From Atkinsonella hypoxylon (Eukaryota > Ascomycota > Sordariomycetes > Hypocreales > Clavicipitaceae), in contig JFHB01000253.1 of NCBI GenBank assembly GCA_000729835.1, positions 1 through 40,681 on the forward strand: 40,681 nt of DNA, read 5' to 3'. Made by a program: the position numbers and the translations under genes. This document shows positions 20,640 through 30,634 of this stretch, one piece after another. The notes under the pieces are model-generated. The model worked only from the letters and a program-made list of their open reading frames with translations. It made no database searches and had not been told where the DNA came from. Within the stretch, counting starts at the first letter, position 1. Every line of letters begins with the position of its first letter.

Positions 20640-21663
20640 GATACTTCGAGCTAACATAAAAACGATACTACTACAGCAGTAGCAAATTTCCAGTCAGGAA
20701 TGGATACTGTCACACACGAGTAACGCTCCTCTGCAAGTTGTGGGGAAATTTCTGATATATCTGCAGATTGTGTGACAGACGAGTAAACACTCTTTTTGGG
20801 AGATCAGTTGACTCAGCTAGCATGTTTCCGTAATCTGGCAACATTGGAAAGAAAGGAGGCACGGACTATCGTCCAAGTGGACGTCGCCCCAAACATAAGC
20901 TTCTTATAGGGAAACAAGCAACAACAATTACGCAACGCTCCCCGTTCGCTCCCCTTTATCATCACCTTCTAGCCCTGGTGTGTCACGAGACGAGTTACAT
21001 GATCGGTTTCGAGAATATATTGAGGTTGCACGGGAAAACGAAAAATGCTGCGTGCGACTTGTTATCAGATGGCTAGTCAGGTATCGCCTCTTTGCCATGT
21101 ATATGTGTGCTACGTATGAAGCTACATAGAATTGAACCAGATAATACTATTCATTGAAGTTGTCCATTCAATTGTGAATTGGTATGATGTGATTCTGTGA
21201 GTCAAAGTTCGAACCGGTCGTTTGGTCTTCCATACCTGAAGCTGGCTGTGCCCAATTCCGGGGTCAGCTTGATGGAACTACCAGGACCATGAAATCCACA
21301 TAATGAATTGGATACAGAATCGGTGAGTCTATACGAAACTAGACTGCCCTAATCAATCGCTGTTTAGGGCAGTGATATAATACAGTTGGCCCTTTCAACG
21401 ACGCATTTACATTTATGAGACCATTATCTGGGTCTTCACCCTCGGTTTCGCGCGCAGTCTGGTCCTAATCAGACAATGACGGGAAATCAAGTTCGGCTGG
21501 ACTCGAGTGGATATTTCTCATGGTTTTCTATAGTGGCTAGGATCGAAAGCAATATAATTAATATGGAAAAAAAAAAAAAAAGTTTTTTTTAAGGGGGGGG
21601 GGGGATATCGCGTTAATTATATTCGTGATATGCGATTTAATATGCAACTATGGTATCATAAAA
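20640..21663. other. 1-kb intergenic region with a homopolymer tract
   Basis: Convergent 3' flanks of the MARVEL gene and DPH2. No gene. The stretch 21567-21604 is an unusual A/T/G homopolymer run, listed separately. Confidence 0.4.
21567..21604. repeat. Homopolymer cluster A15-G-T8-AA-G12
   Basis: A run of about 15 A, one G, 8 T, AA and about 12 G lies 60 bp beyond the DPH2 stop codon. The A and T runs can pair as a hairpin. It may be a real low-complexity site or a polymerase/assembly artefact; run lengths are unreliable in most sequencing data. Confidence 0.7.
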
Positions 21664-23268
21664 TCAATGCCTGCTTGAGTCCTCCCCTGCACGGTATCCT
21701 CTTGCCACTCCGCTACGTCCTTCCTCTATTGAAATGCTTGCATCCTGATCAAAGTCACTCCCTAGACCCTGCCACGTCCTCTTTGCCCGTAGATACTCCG
21801 CCCCAGGGCTGGCTACGCCGTTGATGCTTACTAGGTCACCTGCAACTCTCTTAGTCATGGTTTTTGAAGATGAATCGATAGAACCATCTTCGCTTTCCTT
21901 CTCATGGGCGCTTGTAGCGCTCCGTACAATGAGCTGCATTGGTCGACTATGACTTATCAGTCTTCCTGTCCGAAGGTCAAATTGCGGAGGTAACGACTCT
22001 TCGCCTTCTACTCCACCCTCACATCCTGGATTTCTTCCATCTGGCTGACGAGATATAGTTTCTTCTTCTTTTTCTTCTTCTTCAGTATCAAGAACCTCTT
22101 GCTTCAATTTCTCCGTTCCACCCCACCATTCACCGCTCCACGTTCTTTGTTCTTCGCTCATGAGCGCAATTTCCATCTCGAAAGGCGTGACAACTGGTCG
22201 CCAATACCCTCCGTCATCTTCGATGAGTCCGCTTTCCCAACAACCGACGACTACCCAGCCCTCTATTTCAGCGAAGTTTGCTAACTTTGCCGGATTCAGC
22301 TTTCCTACAACCACGGTGTAGCTCTTCTTGCCTGCCTTGGAAATCTTCTTGCGAAGCAGATCTATAGAGGCCAGGTAGTTCGAGACAGAGAGTGTGTTGA
22401 CAAGAATGCCTACAACACCTGCCGCAGCGAGGGAGAGAACGCGCGCGAATCGACGTCGAAGTAGCCCTGCTGCTCGAATCGTGGGATTGTCGATCGTGAG
22501 TGATGTTAGACTTGTTGTAGAGAGGACATGAAACGATGCGAATTGGGTTTGCAATGCGAGGAGAAGTGCTGTAGGAGGGTCTGAGAGATGGAACAGGGAG
22601 TATGATTTGACATCATTTTTAGTCATTTCAACACCGTCAAGTTTTCTGTTTGGTATGATACCAACTGGGTTTCTTTCCACTGTTGTTCCCAGCACATTGG
22701 TATATCCTGCGGCCTTGAGCTCGCTGACTATGTCGTCGACATGATCTTGATATGTGAGATCAGCCATAACCACTACTTTTGTATCCTTGTTGGCGAATTC
22801 CGACTCAAACTTTTCAATCACTGCATTGTGATTCAGCTTGTGCAATGTGTACACGTATATAACGGGTAATCGACTCGTCGGACTTAAGCAAGCCCTTCCA
22901 TAGTGAACCACGACGTCAGAATCTGCGTGCTCTGCGGCAATCTCGTCGACACAGCATGCGCTATAGCTTGTATCAGCCAGGATATGGATTCGTCTCGACA
23001 CATCACCAGTCAACTCGGCTTCTAATATGTGAACGACTCGAGGGGCATCGACAAGCATGTTGTCGTGGAACTGGAGAGCGATTCTCTTCCAGCCACCTTC
23101 GATGATCTCCTTGGCGGTGCGCGCGATTTCGTAGATCGACTTAATTTCATCCTCGGAGAGTGTTGACAATGGAATCGATTCCGCGACAGGCACTTCGAAA
23201 ATGTGTTCGTCGGGTGTTGACAAGACAGGTGCCGCAGTAAGTTCGGAGACCATTACCGGGATTACCAT
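21664..23268 (-). CDS. DPH2: 2-(3-amino-3-carboxypropyl)histidine synthase subunit 2, diphthamide biosynthesis protein Dph2
   Basis: A single-exon gene of 534 residues. The ATG at 23268 (context AACAAAATGG) is chosen over a longer frame that begins at a GTG. Dph2 pairs with Dph1 as a radical-type Fe-S enzyme that transfers the aminocarboxypropyl group of S-adenosylmethionine to a histidine of elongation factor 2, the first step of diphthamide synthesis in the cytosol. Features seen: ALQFHD near residue 64-69, ADTSYSACCVDE with Cys105/106, GRACLSP with Cys127, and GCWESGLIED with Cys343, the positions expected for the Dph2 cysteines; also VEMTKNDVKSYSLFH-type linker region. The C-terminal quarter is acidic and low-complexity (Glu-rich run at about 390-400), then ends with the family's YLRAKRTWQGL block. 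Length is normal for fungal Dph2. Intact. Confidence 0.95.
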   Translation of the reverse strand: MVIPVMVSELTAAPVLSTPDEHIFEVPVAESIPLSTLSEDEIKSIYEIARTAKEIIEGGWKRIALQFHDNMLVDAPRVVHILEAELTGDVSRRIHILADTSYSACCVDEIAAEHADSDVVVHYGRACLSPTSRLPVIYVYTLHKLNHNAVIEKFESEFANKDTKVVVMADLTYQDHVDDIVSELKAAGYTNVLGTTVERNPVGIIPNRKLDGVEMTKNDVKSYSLFHLSDPPTALLLALQTQFASFHVLSTTSLTSLTIDNPTIRAAGLLRRRFARVLSLAAAGVVGILVNTLSVSNYLASIDLLRKKISKAGKKSYTVVVGKLNPAKLANFAEIEGWVVVGCWESGLIEDDGGYWRPVVTPFEMEIALMSEEQRTWSGEWWGGTEKLKQEVLDTEEEEKEEETISRQPDGRNPGCEGGVEGEESLPPQFDLRTGRLISHSRPMQLIVRSATSAHEKESEDGSIDSSSKTMTKRVAGDLVSINGVASPGAEYLRAKRTWQGLGSDFDQDASISIEEGRSGVARGYRAGEDSSRH

Positions 23269-24313
23269 TTTGTTAAACCCCACGACTATGAGCTAACTTG
23301 GGTCTCTGGACGTCAATTTATAATCTGGCCTAGACGAGGAAGTACAAGTCAGACATGAGGTCATGGTTTTTTTTGTTTTTTTTCCTTTGCTAAAGCGGGG
23401 TGTGCCCTGGTGCAAATGTGGGGCGAGTAAGCGATTTAGACGGCTAGTAGGCCAACACAGGTGTGAACTTTTCACTTCGTTATTAGCACCTCCTCTGTGT
23501 TGAGCAATTGGCTTCACGAGATTGGCTTATGACAGAACGTCATTCATCATTAGTATGCTGCTCTTTTCTCGCTATTCAACGCCTGAATTATGTGACTTAG
23601 TGATAGAGCTTGGCGGTTATGCCCTCATATTGCTCTTCATCGCATCACTTACAACTCATTGTCTCGCTCCGCTTAGGCCAATGTGTCACCTTAACTTAGT
23701 CAGGTGCCGATGTTGAATGGGGAGCAGTTGCTTGCTTTGTAATTGCCGGTCTTTTCAAACTCGTTGTCTGGATTCTAGGCCTTCTTGTCTGGGTTGTTAA
23801 GCGCATCCGGACGCAACGAAACAACACTGTAAATTATGTTTAGCAATCTGCTAACTGCCACAGTCCGCTAAGCTAACCTTAGCTAGTGACGGGTTCGGGT
23901 TGGGACTGTGATAGCTAGGCAAGTGGGGACTCCCGTCCGGGGCATCAATCGTCGGGCCAGTCCAACGAGGTCTAAAAGTCAACAGTTAATCCCTAGTCTG
24001 CATTGGACGACTGTTTAAGGTGCACAAATTTGTCGTCTGCACACCGTCTCCAGTCATTGGCAAGGGAATCGGTCTGAGGAATTCAGTATAGGAAGCCTGT
24101 TAGATTCACGATGCGCCATGCGCCACTTAATTCACTACAGGGTTCGTGGTCGATTATTGAGGTCCGAAAACTGATTATTAATTCATTATACTTGTATATT
24201 CTGTGTGTTCTCGTCCGGCGGGGAGACTTTCTCTACCCTACCATGTTAGATACACCGGGATTATGCTGATTACAATAGGTTATGTAATGATTGACTGATG
24301 ATCTTATTGACTC
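23269..24313. other. 1-kb interval with fragments of a possible membrane peptide
   Basis: Mostly non-coding. Between about 23550 and 23840 two hydrophobic, protein-like fragments occur in different frames (one with GGYALILLFIASL, the other with VIAGLFKLVVWILGLLVW followed by a basic end and a stop), but no splice join was found, so no gene is called. Confidence 0.35.
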
Positions 24314-25104
24314 ATGCTTGTGTTCGTTGTTCATGATCTTGTGGGGGCGGGGTTAGGCGCTCAACTACGCGCATTAGCTCGTGCGCAAAGGAAGCGGAGA
24401 CGTCCCAATTTCTTCCTCAAGGTCGCGCCACTAAACATACGTTAGCATGATTATCCCTATCACGAATACTTTACGCTTGGCGATATACTAGGCAATACCA
24501 CCGTGGGGTCTGTTCGTGTGAATCCCCAATCACTTACAAGGGCGGAGATCAACACACTTTTGCCCGGTTTCAGCCAAGACAATCCATCGGATGGCCTCCA
24601 TGCTGGCCTTGACCGGTTCATAACGAAACACCAGAACGCGATCTTTAGAAATACAGGCCATCTTGTCGATGTAAACAGCAACGATATTTAGGCGGCTCGC
24701 ACACTCGCAGATGAATTCCTCAACTCCGCCGTCAGCATTGCCAACCGGGACATTCTCTTTCAGATTACTATGATGTTTCTTTCCCTACGAAAGAGGGATT
24801 TAAACACGAATGTCTGGGACACAATGTTAAGCGCATTCCAAGGCATGTTGCTATATCGCTAAACAGCAATTAACTTCCTTCATTTACCGTCGTATTCTGG
24901 CTTAACTAACATCAAGACATAGGTGCAGGTTTCCCTATTCATATTCCCCAGGAATACCTTTACAGATCCAGAGGCTCCAGCATTCATCCAGACGTATTGG
25001 AGTGGGTGAACGGCATAGAGGCCATGCGGATTGAATGTGTCATGGCTAACGTGCGTCGAAGACGTACTGGTGCTTCCCTGGGCGTTATGCAGGAAGTATA
25101 TTAG
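24314..25104 (+). pseudogene. Unrecognised decayed gene, two in-frame TAG stops, probable GC-AG intron
   Basis: From ATG 24314 a frame runs with clear protein-like sequence to 24842, then continues after an 80-nt intron (24843-24922) to TAG at 25102-25104, 237 codons in all. The intron begins CAAG|GCATGT and ends TTAACTAACATCAAGACATAG, so the donor would be GC instead of GT. Only two stops interrupt the frame, TAG at 24443-24445 and TAG at 24689-24691, both possible RIP products of CAG. The N-terminus is hydrophobic then strongly basic (AQRKRRRRPNFF, residues about 28-39); the middle is polar and mixed (INTLLPGFSQDNP, RNTGHLVDVNS); exon 2 has FPIHIPQEYLYRSRGSS and ends with another Arg cluster (NVRRRRTG). 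No family recognised. It could be a gene lost recently by RIP, or a gene with an extra small intron around one stop. Confidence 0.45.
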
Positions 25105-25625
25105 TTAGTAACCTATGGAAGTTCACGTCCACTTAGATGCAGCGGAATGCGGGCGTTGTTCGTAGTAGTAAATAAATTAGCAACAACAGAGGATGAAATA
25201 AAAAAAAAAACAGAGTGAGTTTAGCTCAGTGCTTTTTTTTAGATCTCCTACTGAGCTTCCGGCGTGTACTACGTGTGCACCCTTGCAACATGCAGCGGCA
25301 CAGGCGATGACTCCCCGTAGCCTTAAAGGCCGCTAACACAGTCATAGCTGACACGAATGAATTCACATAACATAAAGCCGGCGCAACAACAAGTCCTCGG
25401 TTGAGCAACAACAGAATGCTGAGGCATAATCTTTTTAGAGAGAGGAATTACGCACTCCCTGGCCGGATTTCTCGCCGGAGAAAGGAGCTTCATGGGAAGG
25501 GTAAACAAACGTAGGGTCTTGCCTCATAGCGAGACACGTAGACTCCCTCCTCCTGTAACAGTAGTATGGAGGGTCCCCACAATGTACCACTTCTAGGGCA
25601 GCAAACGCCATCGTAATAAGCTAGA
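25105..25625. other. Interval between two decayed genes
   Basis: Holds an A-run (about 25200-25210) and a T-run (25234-25241). Open frames on the minus strand at 25226-25508 lie just downstream of the F-box pseudogene and show no family features. Confidence 0.4.
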
Positions 25626-26615
25626 TTACTCCGAATTGCAGCCCTCCCAATCTGCATCGCGGGAGCTCATACAGTAGTCATCGTCACAGTACCCAGATTC
25701 CCACGAGAATCGCCCCCGTTCGAAGATCAAATCGCCATCGCTGTGGCACTGTATCTCTTCGAAACCTTAAGGCAGATATTGCCTAAAAAGCTCTCTTGTT
25801 GTAGCGCGACCATCAACATCAACCCAGACAAGCGTGTCATTCAATAAGTATCGCCCCAGGCATTCCAGAAACGGCGTTATCCATTCAATCCAGCAGTTTG
25901 TCTCTTCCTCAAGAGTTAGTGCGTTGTAATACCCTTCCGGCTAGATTGGCTGTTCCGCAACAACTCGTAAGGATTTAGAGTACAAGCCTCCACAGGGCAT
26001 CGTCTGGTTTTCTTCCCGGGGTGTAGGAAACGCTACCGGGCTGTGCAATAAGTCGCAAGTGTCTCATTCTTTCCCTATTTGCCGCTGTGAACTTCCGCCT
26101 GAGGTCCTGTTCTCCCCTTCCGTTAAGATGTAGCTTAAATATATTTCCCCCGTACAAAAAACATCCAGGGCTTCGTCACTAATTTGTCTCAAGACAACAA
26201 AAAGAGCATTCCTGTTTCTGCCGTAATTCCAATTGAAAGCGGCGCGACCGGGGCTTATCAAGTCTGCCTCCAAGGGACGGTTGTCCTCGAGATGTAAGAT
26301 CTTATTATCAGGCTCAGCAATGTAGTCAAGATCTGAACCGCTGTCGCTAACATGCTGCTAGGTGTCTAAATCCGAGGTGGGGGACAAATAATCATAGGTG
26401 TAGCCAAGACTGAAATAGAACAAAGGACTGCTAACTTTAACTGCCCGTTTCTGCGGAATAAGCTCGCGATAGATCTATAGCCGAATCTCGAGAGGAACAC
26501 GAAGGAAAGGTGTAAGGAGCTTGTTCAATGCGTCCAAGCTAGCATAGAAAACTGCTAGGCGCTTCTTAACTAGTTCCGCCAAAGCGGCGTTGATGTTGCG
26601 TCTCTCCATGCGCAT
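25626..26615 (-). pseudogene. F-box-like protein pseudogene (fungal multi-copy family), four stops and two frameshifts
   Basis: From ATG 26615 the first frame reads LTPFLRVPLEIRL, stop, IYRELIP: the core of a fungal F-box-like domain (LPPEIRLQIYRxLLP). It goes on through NALFVVLRQISDEALDV. At the A6/T6 run 26156-26161 the frame shifts and continues with GGNIFKLHLNG, MRHLRLIAQPGSVSYTPG and DDALWRLVL. Near 25970-25985 it returns to the first frame with LRVVAEQP, VWVDVDGRATTRELF, FSWESGYCDDD and ends at TAA 25626-25628. Total span 990 bp, 330 codons, the usual length of this family. In-frame stops lie at 26475-26477 (TAG), 26358-26360 (TAG), 25941-25943 (TAG) and 25767-25769 (TAA); each would be Gln if C had not become T. 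This is a RIP-type pattern on a duplicated gene. Non-functional. Confidence 0.8.
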
Positions 26616-27990
26616 GCAGAGCCACTATGCTTCGGTAAAAATCACTTATGTGCAATAGCTTGAGATAGGGAGTTGAGGCAATAAGAAAGGAGGGATTGGA
26701 CCAAGGAAGAGATGATGGCTTACACCTCGATTGGGATACTGCAGAAGATCAGCGCGTCGCTCCAGTGGGAGCCTAGCTACTTAGGATTATACGCGGACTT
26801 TACTTTCTAGGTTTCGTTAATTCCTGCAGAAGTCTAATAACTGCACGTGTCTATTCCAAACTTGACCAACATATGTTATCGATGAATAAGGTTTATATTG
26901 CGAAGGCGAAGCGGTCGCCAGCTCGGGTTCATCCCAGTCCGCCCAGCAAAGCACCGGAAGGACAGATGCAGTAGCTATTGGATCCAGTCCAGATAGATGC
27001 TCGGCTAACTATCATACTGGAACCTGCTGGTGGAAAAACGGATTAACGGCCGACGACTTCTGCTGGTCCCGACCTCAGCCCATTGAAGGTCAAACTATTA
27101 ATCAGTACTAGAAAATGTGGGTTTAATACTAGGATATTAGGCGTGCCATGCTAGAGATATGCACCAGCCAAGATTCAGCCAAGATTAATAGTTCTTTCGT
27201 GGAGTCATCACTTGTCTCGACCAATTCAGCGGTACAGCTTGAATTCCAACTAACGAAATATCAAATTATAAAAAATTATCACGATGATATTTATAATATT
27301 CTTTAAGTATCTATAATAAGTAAGTACTATTAAGTATTTGTTATATTCTTTAACTTAAATATTAGCGCATGCCCTGCTGATGGAACCCAGGCTGTTCCCG
27401 GATAACGTATTTGCCTGGGATGAGCCGTTCAATACCGTTCCTTCCGGCACCCAGGGTTAGTTAGAGCAGCCCCAAAAAGCAGACCAACGGCAACTAACAC
27501 TAGGATTTAGTGACAAAGTAGTGCTAGGCCTGTGTTATTGCCATCGTGACGTGGCAGATACCTATTGGCTGGCTAGTCAGCCGTTGCTGCCTGCGCTTCT
27601 TTCACGATCCTTTTCTTTCACACACCTAAAATCTCACCTATTGCGTAACACACCGTGAACTAAGACGAGAGGCAATTTATTGCTGGCATACATCGTGACA
27701 GGACAATGCCGCGGAAAAGGTAGAGAGCGCCACAAGCTCAAGAGAGGGGTTCAGAGCCATTGAGTACAAAATAGACCTCTTTTCCCCTCGCGTTCGGACT
27801 TCTCTCAACCCCTCAAGTTCTCGCCTCTTTCAATTGCCTTACATACCTTGTTCATCGATGCTAGGTTCCAGCAAACTCCTTTCCTTTGCACCATTTCTAC
27901 CCTAGTGCACTAAAGAAAACCACCCCGTAATACCAAGACGAGAACCCTAAAGTGCTTTGAAATTCAAGCATGTTGCGGCCCTATTAAAAC
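26616..27990. other. 1.4-kb gene-free interval with a short AT-rich patch
   Basis: No supported gene. The patch 27255-27365 is AT- and TA-rich and looks like a small RIP-mutated repeat remnant. The last 250 bp are pyrimidine-rich and form the likely promoter of the small gene at 27991. Confidence 0.4.
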
Positions 27991-28206
27991 ATGTGTCGCA
28001 TCTTCAGAACGACCACACGCTTCACCCATTGCCCGGAGAGCTGCACTCAGGTGGACGAAAAGGTCGTCACGAATGAATGCACAAAGTTCAACGAGACCGG
28101 AAGGGCTTGCGACAACCCCAAGGTGGTGCATTTCGGCCAGTCAAAGAGCAGGAGCCAATGCGACAATCACAAGGATGAGGGCTACAGTGACCGCAACACA
28201 CGCTAG
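27991..28206 (+). CDS. Small Cys/His-containing hypothetical protein, 71 aa
   Basis: An ATG-started single-exon frame of 71 residues beginning MCRIFRTTTRF. Six Cys (positions 2, 14, 18, 30, 40, 57) and several His are spread through it (THCPESC, NECTKF, ACDNPKVVH, QCDNHKDEG). The MC-R-(I/T) start with scattered Cys is typical of a loosely defined class of short fungal proteins without known function that may bind zinc. No signal peptide or membrane segment. The upstream 250 bp are pyrimidine-rich. The next gene is convergent, 160 bp away. Function unknown; the coding status is likely but not certain. Confidence 0.5.
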   Translation: MCRIFRTTTRFTHCPESCTQVDEKVVTNECTKFNETGRACDNPKVVHFGQSKSRSQCDNHKDEGYSDRNTR

Positions 28207-28366
28207 TAGTCTCTTATCAGACTGTTGCAGTCTTATAGACCCAGTGGTGGTGATACCAAAGAGTAGATAGATACAGCGAGTTTATAAACAAAGAGGCGAT
28301 TTCGCTCGTGCTAGTGGGCATTAATTATATATGCATGTGCTAGAGTGCCGACCCAATTACCAACCG

Positions 28367-29487
28367 TCAACTCACTTGAGCCGCCTCGGGTTTTGTAGCG
28401 TATAACGCAGTTAAAGAATTAATAGCTTGTTCCGACGTATTCAAGGTCCCATCCCAGCAGGCCCGAATCGTAGCTCCGCAGACCAAGTGGGACACATCGG
28501 GAAAATTTGCTTCCCCAAACAACTTCTCAACCTCCTCCTCCAGTAGGTCTGCATAGGGCTCTTCGCCGACCATGATGAAGTAGATGACAGAGCCGAGGGC
28601 GAAGATGTCGTCAGTCTTTTCCACTGTACGGTGCCAACTCCAGCCAGGGGGCTGAAATCTCGGTCCGGCCGCAACAGTAGGAACTGACCCAGCGACTGAA
28701 CTGCCAGCAAAGTCAGCGATGTGAAGATCGAGAGTCGCGTTTAGTATAAAGTTACGCGGTGTGACATCGCAGTGAATAATGTCTACCGCATGGAGTGCCC
28801 CCAGCGCCAAAGCTGCCTGCAGGGTCCAGCGCTGTCGGGTCGAAGTTGGAATCTGTGCCGTCTGCTTTATGTAGGTCGCTAGGTCGCCCTTCTCGAGGTA
28901 CTCTAGGGTTAAGCAGCAGGACTCGGGGTCCCAGTCGATCAATCTAGGAACATACGGGCAGCTCCCAATTCTTCGGTAGATCTCAGCTTCTATCCTCATG
29001 TCCCGACGATGATCTTCCTCTGCCTTAGGCGAGTATGGGTTCGACTTTGGGTACTTCACAATGTGTCCCGATGGGAGCCGCTCAACATGCGCTGTTAATC
29101 CGCCACCGACTTGCTTCCCTTTCGTGATATAGTAGATAGTGCCGTACGGTACGGTTTCTGGAATCTGAAAAACGGAGTCCGGCCAGTTGGGATGTTCCCT
29201 ACGCTGCCAAGACCCGGGGATAGGCCAATACGTGATGCAACAGGGAGGCGCTGGGGCGTCCTAATGGAACTCAGTCAGTGCTTGTCAATAAATTGGAAGC
29301 GGTATCATACAATGTCTTTCTCGGCTTTAGTCTCAAGTGACACCATTGATTGTCTGCCTAGGATTCTTAGAATAAGATTCCATAAGCCTGCGCCTTGTGC
29401 GATAGCGAACCGCCGTACCGCGGCTAGAAATGGCAAGCGACCGAGACATCTGGCGATGAACATTGCGTAGGATTGATATAAAGCCAT
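28367..29487 (-). CDS. Protein-kinase-like protein, two exons, 356 aa
   Basis: Exons 29311-29487 and 28367-29260; the intron is 50 nt, GTATGA...TAG, phase 0. Exon 1 gives a hydrophobic/basic N-terminus of 59 residues with possible membrane-associating character (FIARCLGRLPFLAAVRRFAI). Exon 2 holds a compact kinase fold: glycine-rich loop-like VGGGLTAHVE (about 110-119), candidate ATP-binding Lys128 in HIVKYP, hinge-region LTLEYLEKGDL (about 176-186), catalytic loop HCDVTPRNF with Asp224 and Asn229, and metal-binding Asp242 in ADFAGS instead of DFG. A later block DDIFALGSVIYFIMVGEEPY matches the F-helix region. Asp and Asn of the active site are kept, so activity is possible. Such small fungal kinases form large, lineage-expanded families of unknown substrate. 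It stands just left of the transposon block yet shows no premature stops. Confidence 0.82.
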
Positions 29488-29944
29488 CGACGACCTTCGT
29501 TCGTTGTCGATCGGTCATATTGATATAACTGTTCGAAGTAATTACTTGCAAGCGAGCAGAAGTAGCGTTGCGTAGCGTCTAGGCGCACGAGATGCCGTAG
29601 GTCAGGTGACCATTCGAAGTTTCCAGCGTGGTGATACTAGAAATCCACAAGACAGGGGGTAGAGTTAAAAAAAAGCGACCGAGGGTATTCCGTAGAGTGA
29701 ATAAATTGCAAGGCCCACATCTAGCGTCCTGAGCCAGTAGAGTTACAAAAAAGCGGCTGGTCATTTAACTCGAACGCGCTCGACGCGATGTGTGCGGGCA
29801 TAACGTAGGGCACCTACCTACGGAACCCACCTACATTCGGACCGTAAATTTACCTCCTTTAACACTAGAAGCAGCTATCTTTAAACCGCGTTTTTTCGTG
29901 CAATTTAACTACTACTATTATAATTTTATTATTATTAGCTTCGC
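29488..29944. other. Boundary between gene space and transposon block
   Basis: Upstream region of the kinase-like gene. Composition becomes AT-rich from about 29850 on. No gene. Confidence 0.4.
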
Positions 29945-30200
29945 AATGCCTAACTATACAGAAAACAACATTTAAGATATAATACTTACTATTACAGAAG
30001 GTCTACTAATTGCCTAAGTAGTAAAGCAGTAGTTAATACTAAAGATAATGCTTTAAAACTAATTTAAAGGCTGCTAAACGCAAAATAATGCATTTAAGTA
30101 ATTATAGTAACTCTCTTATAAGGAAGAAGAAAGCCTTATTAGCTAGATTTTATTTTAAGCATTATTAAATATACCTATAACTTATTTATAGCTCTATAGC
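29945..30200 (+). mobile_element. RIP-degraded pogo/Fot1-type transposase N-terminus
   Basis: From ATG 29945 the frame reads MPNYTENNI, stop, DIILTITEG and then, with stops and a frame change, a block like KEEESLISWIL. This is the N-terminal DNA-binding part (two helix-turn-helix units) of Fot1/pogo transposases, whose intact form starts MPxYTExDIxxAIxxxxxG. Many TAA/TAG codons and strong AT bias indicate RIP. The readable part stops at 30200, where an LTR begins, so the transposase was either interrupted by it or had already decayed. Confidence 0.65.
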
Positions 30201-30530
30201 TGTTATGGACTCAAGCCTTAGGCTTAGGTCTTTTAGTAGAGGGAGAACAGCAGAAGAGGGACAAAGATCTATATAGGTAAAGGGATAGAAGTAGGCTGCA
30301 TTTGTCTAGAGGTTAGCTAGACTTTATTAAGCCTTAGAGAGAGAACCTTAGCTATAGAGTATATACTAAAAGGGGCTCCTAAGGGGATAGACTTACCCCT
30401 AAATATATAGTATAAAGGTATAGAGAGGCTTCTAGTTCCTTCTCTTTTCTCTTGTTGGTAGACCAAGGGTCTTATTTATACTCCTTCGAGTCGGTCCTAC
30501 GACTAGTTCACTAGTGCACTAGTATTTACA
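30201..30530 (+). repeat. Solitary LTR, plus orientation, related to the array LTRs
   Basis: A 330-bp block from TGTTATGGACTCAAGCC to TATTTACA (TG...CA). Its first ~250 bp are the reverse complement of 31265-31526 and of the matching parts of the two other array LTRs; the last ~70 bp diverge. No internal region of the same element follows, so it is a solo LTR or fragment. It is less mutated than the array LTRs (for example TGTTATGG where they have TATTATAG). No target duplication seen. Confidence 0.7.
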
Positions 30531-30634
30531 TCAAAGAGGTTTAAATTCGGTTATCTAGGAGTTATATCTAACTAGCAAAAGAGGCTACATTATATACCCC
30601 GTTAGATGCCTTATATGCCTTAAGTATAGTGTTG

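Noticed and set aside
21664..23283. Longer DPH2 start at 23283
   Set aside because: That codon is GTG; the ATG at 23268 has a good context and fits the family.
23550..23840. Small membrane protein made of two hydrophobic fragments in different frames
   Set aside because: No GT-AG intron joins them; the first fragment ends in a stop and the second lacks a start.
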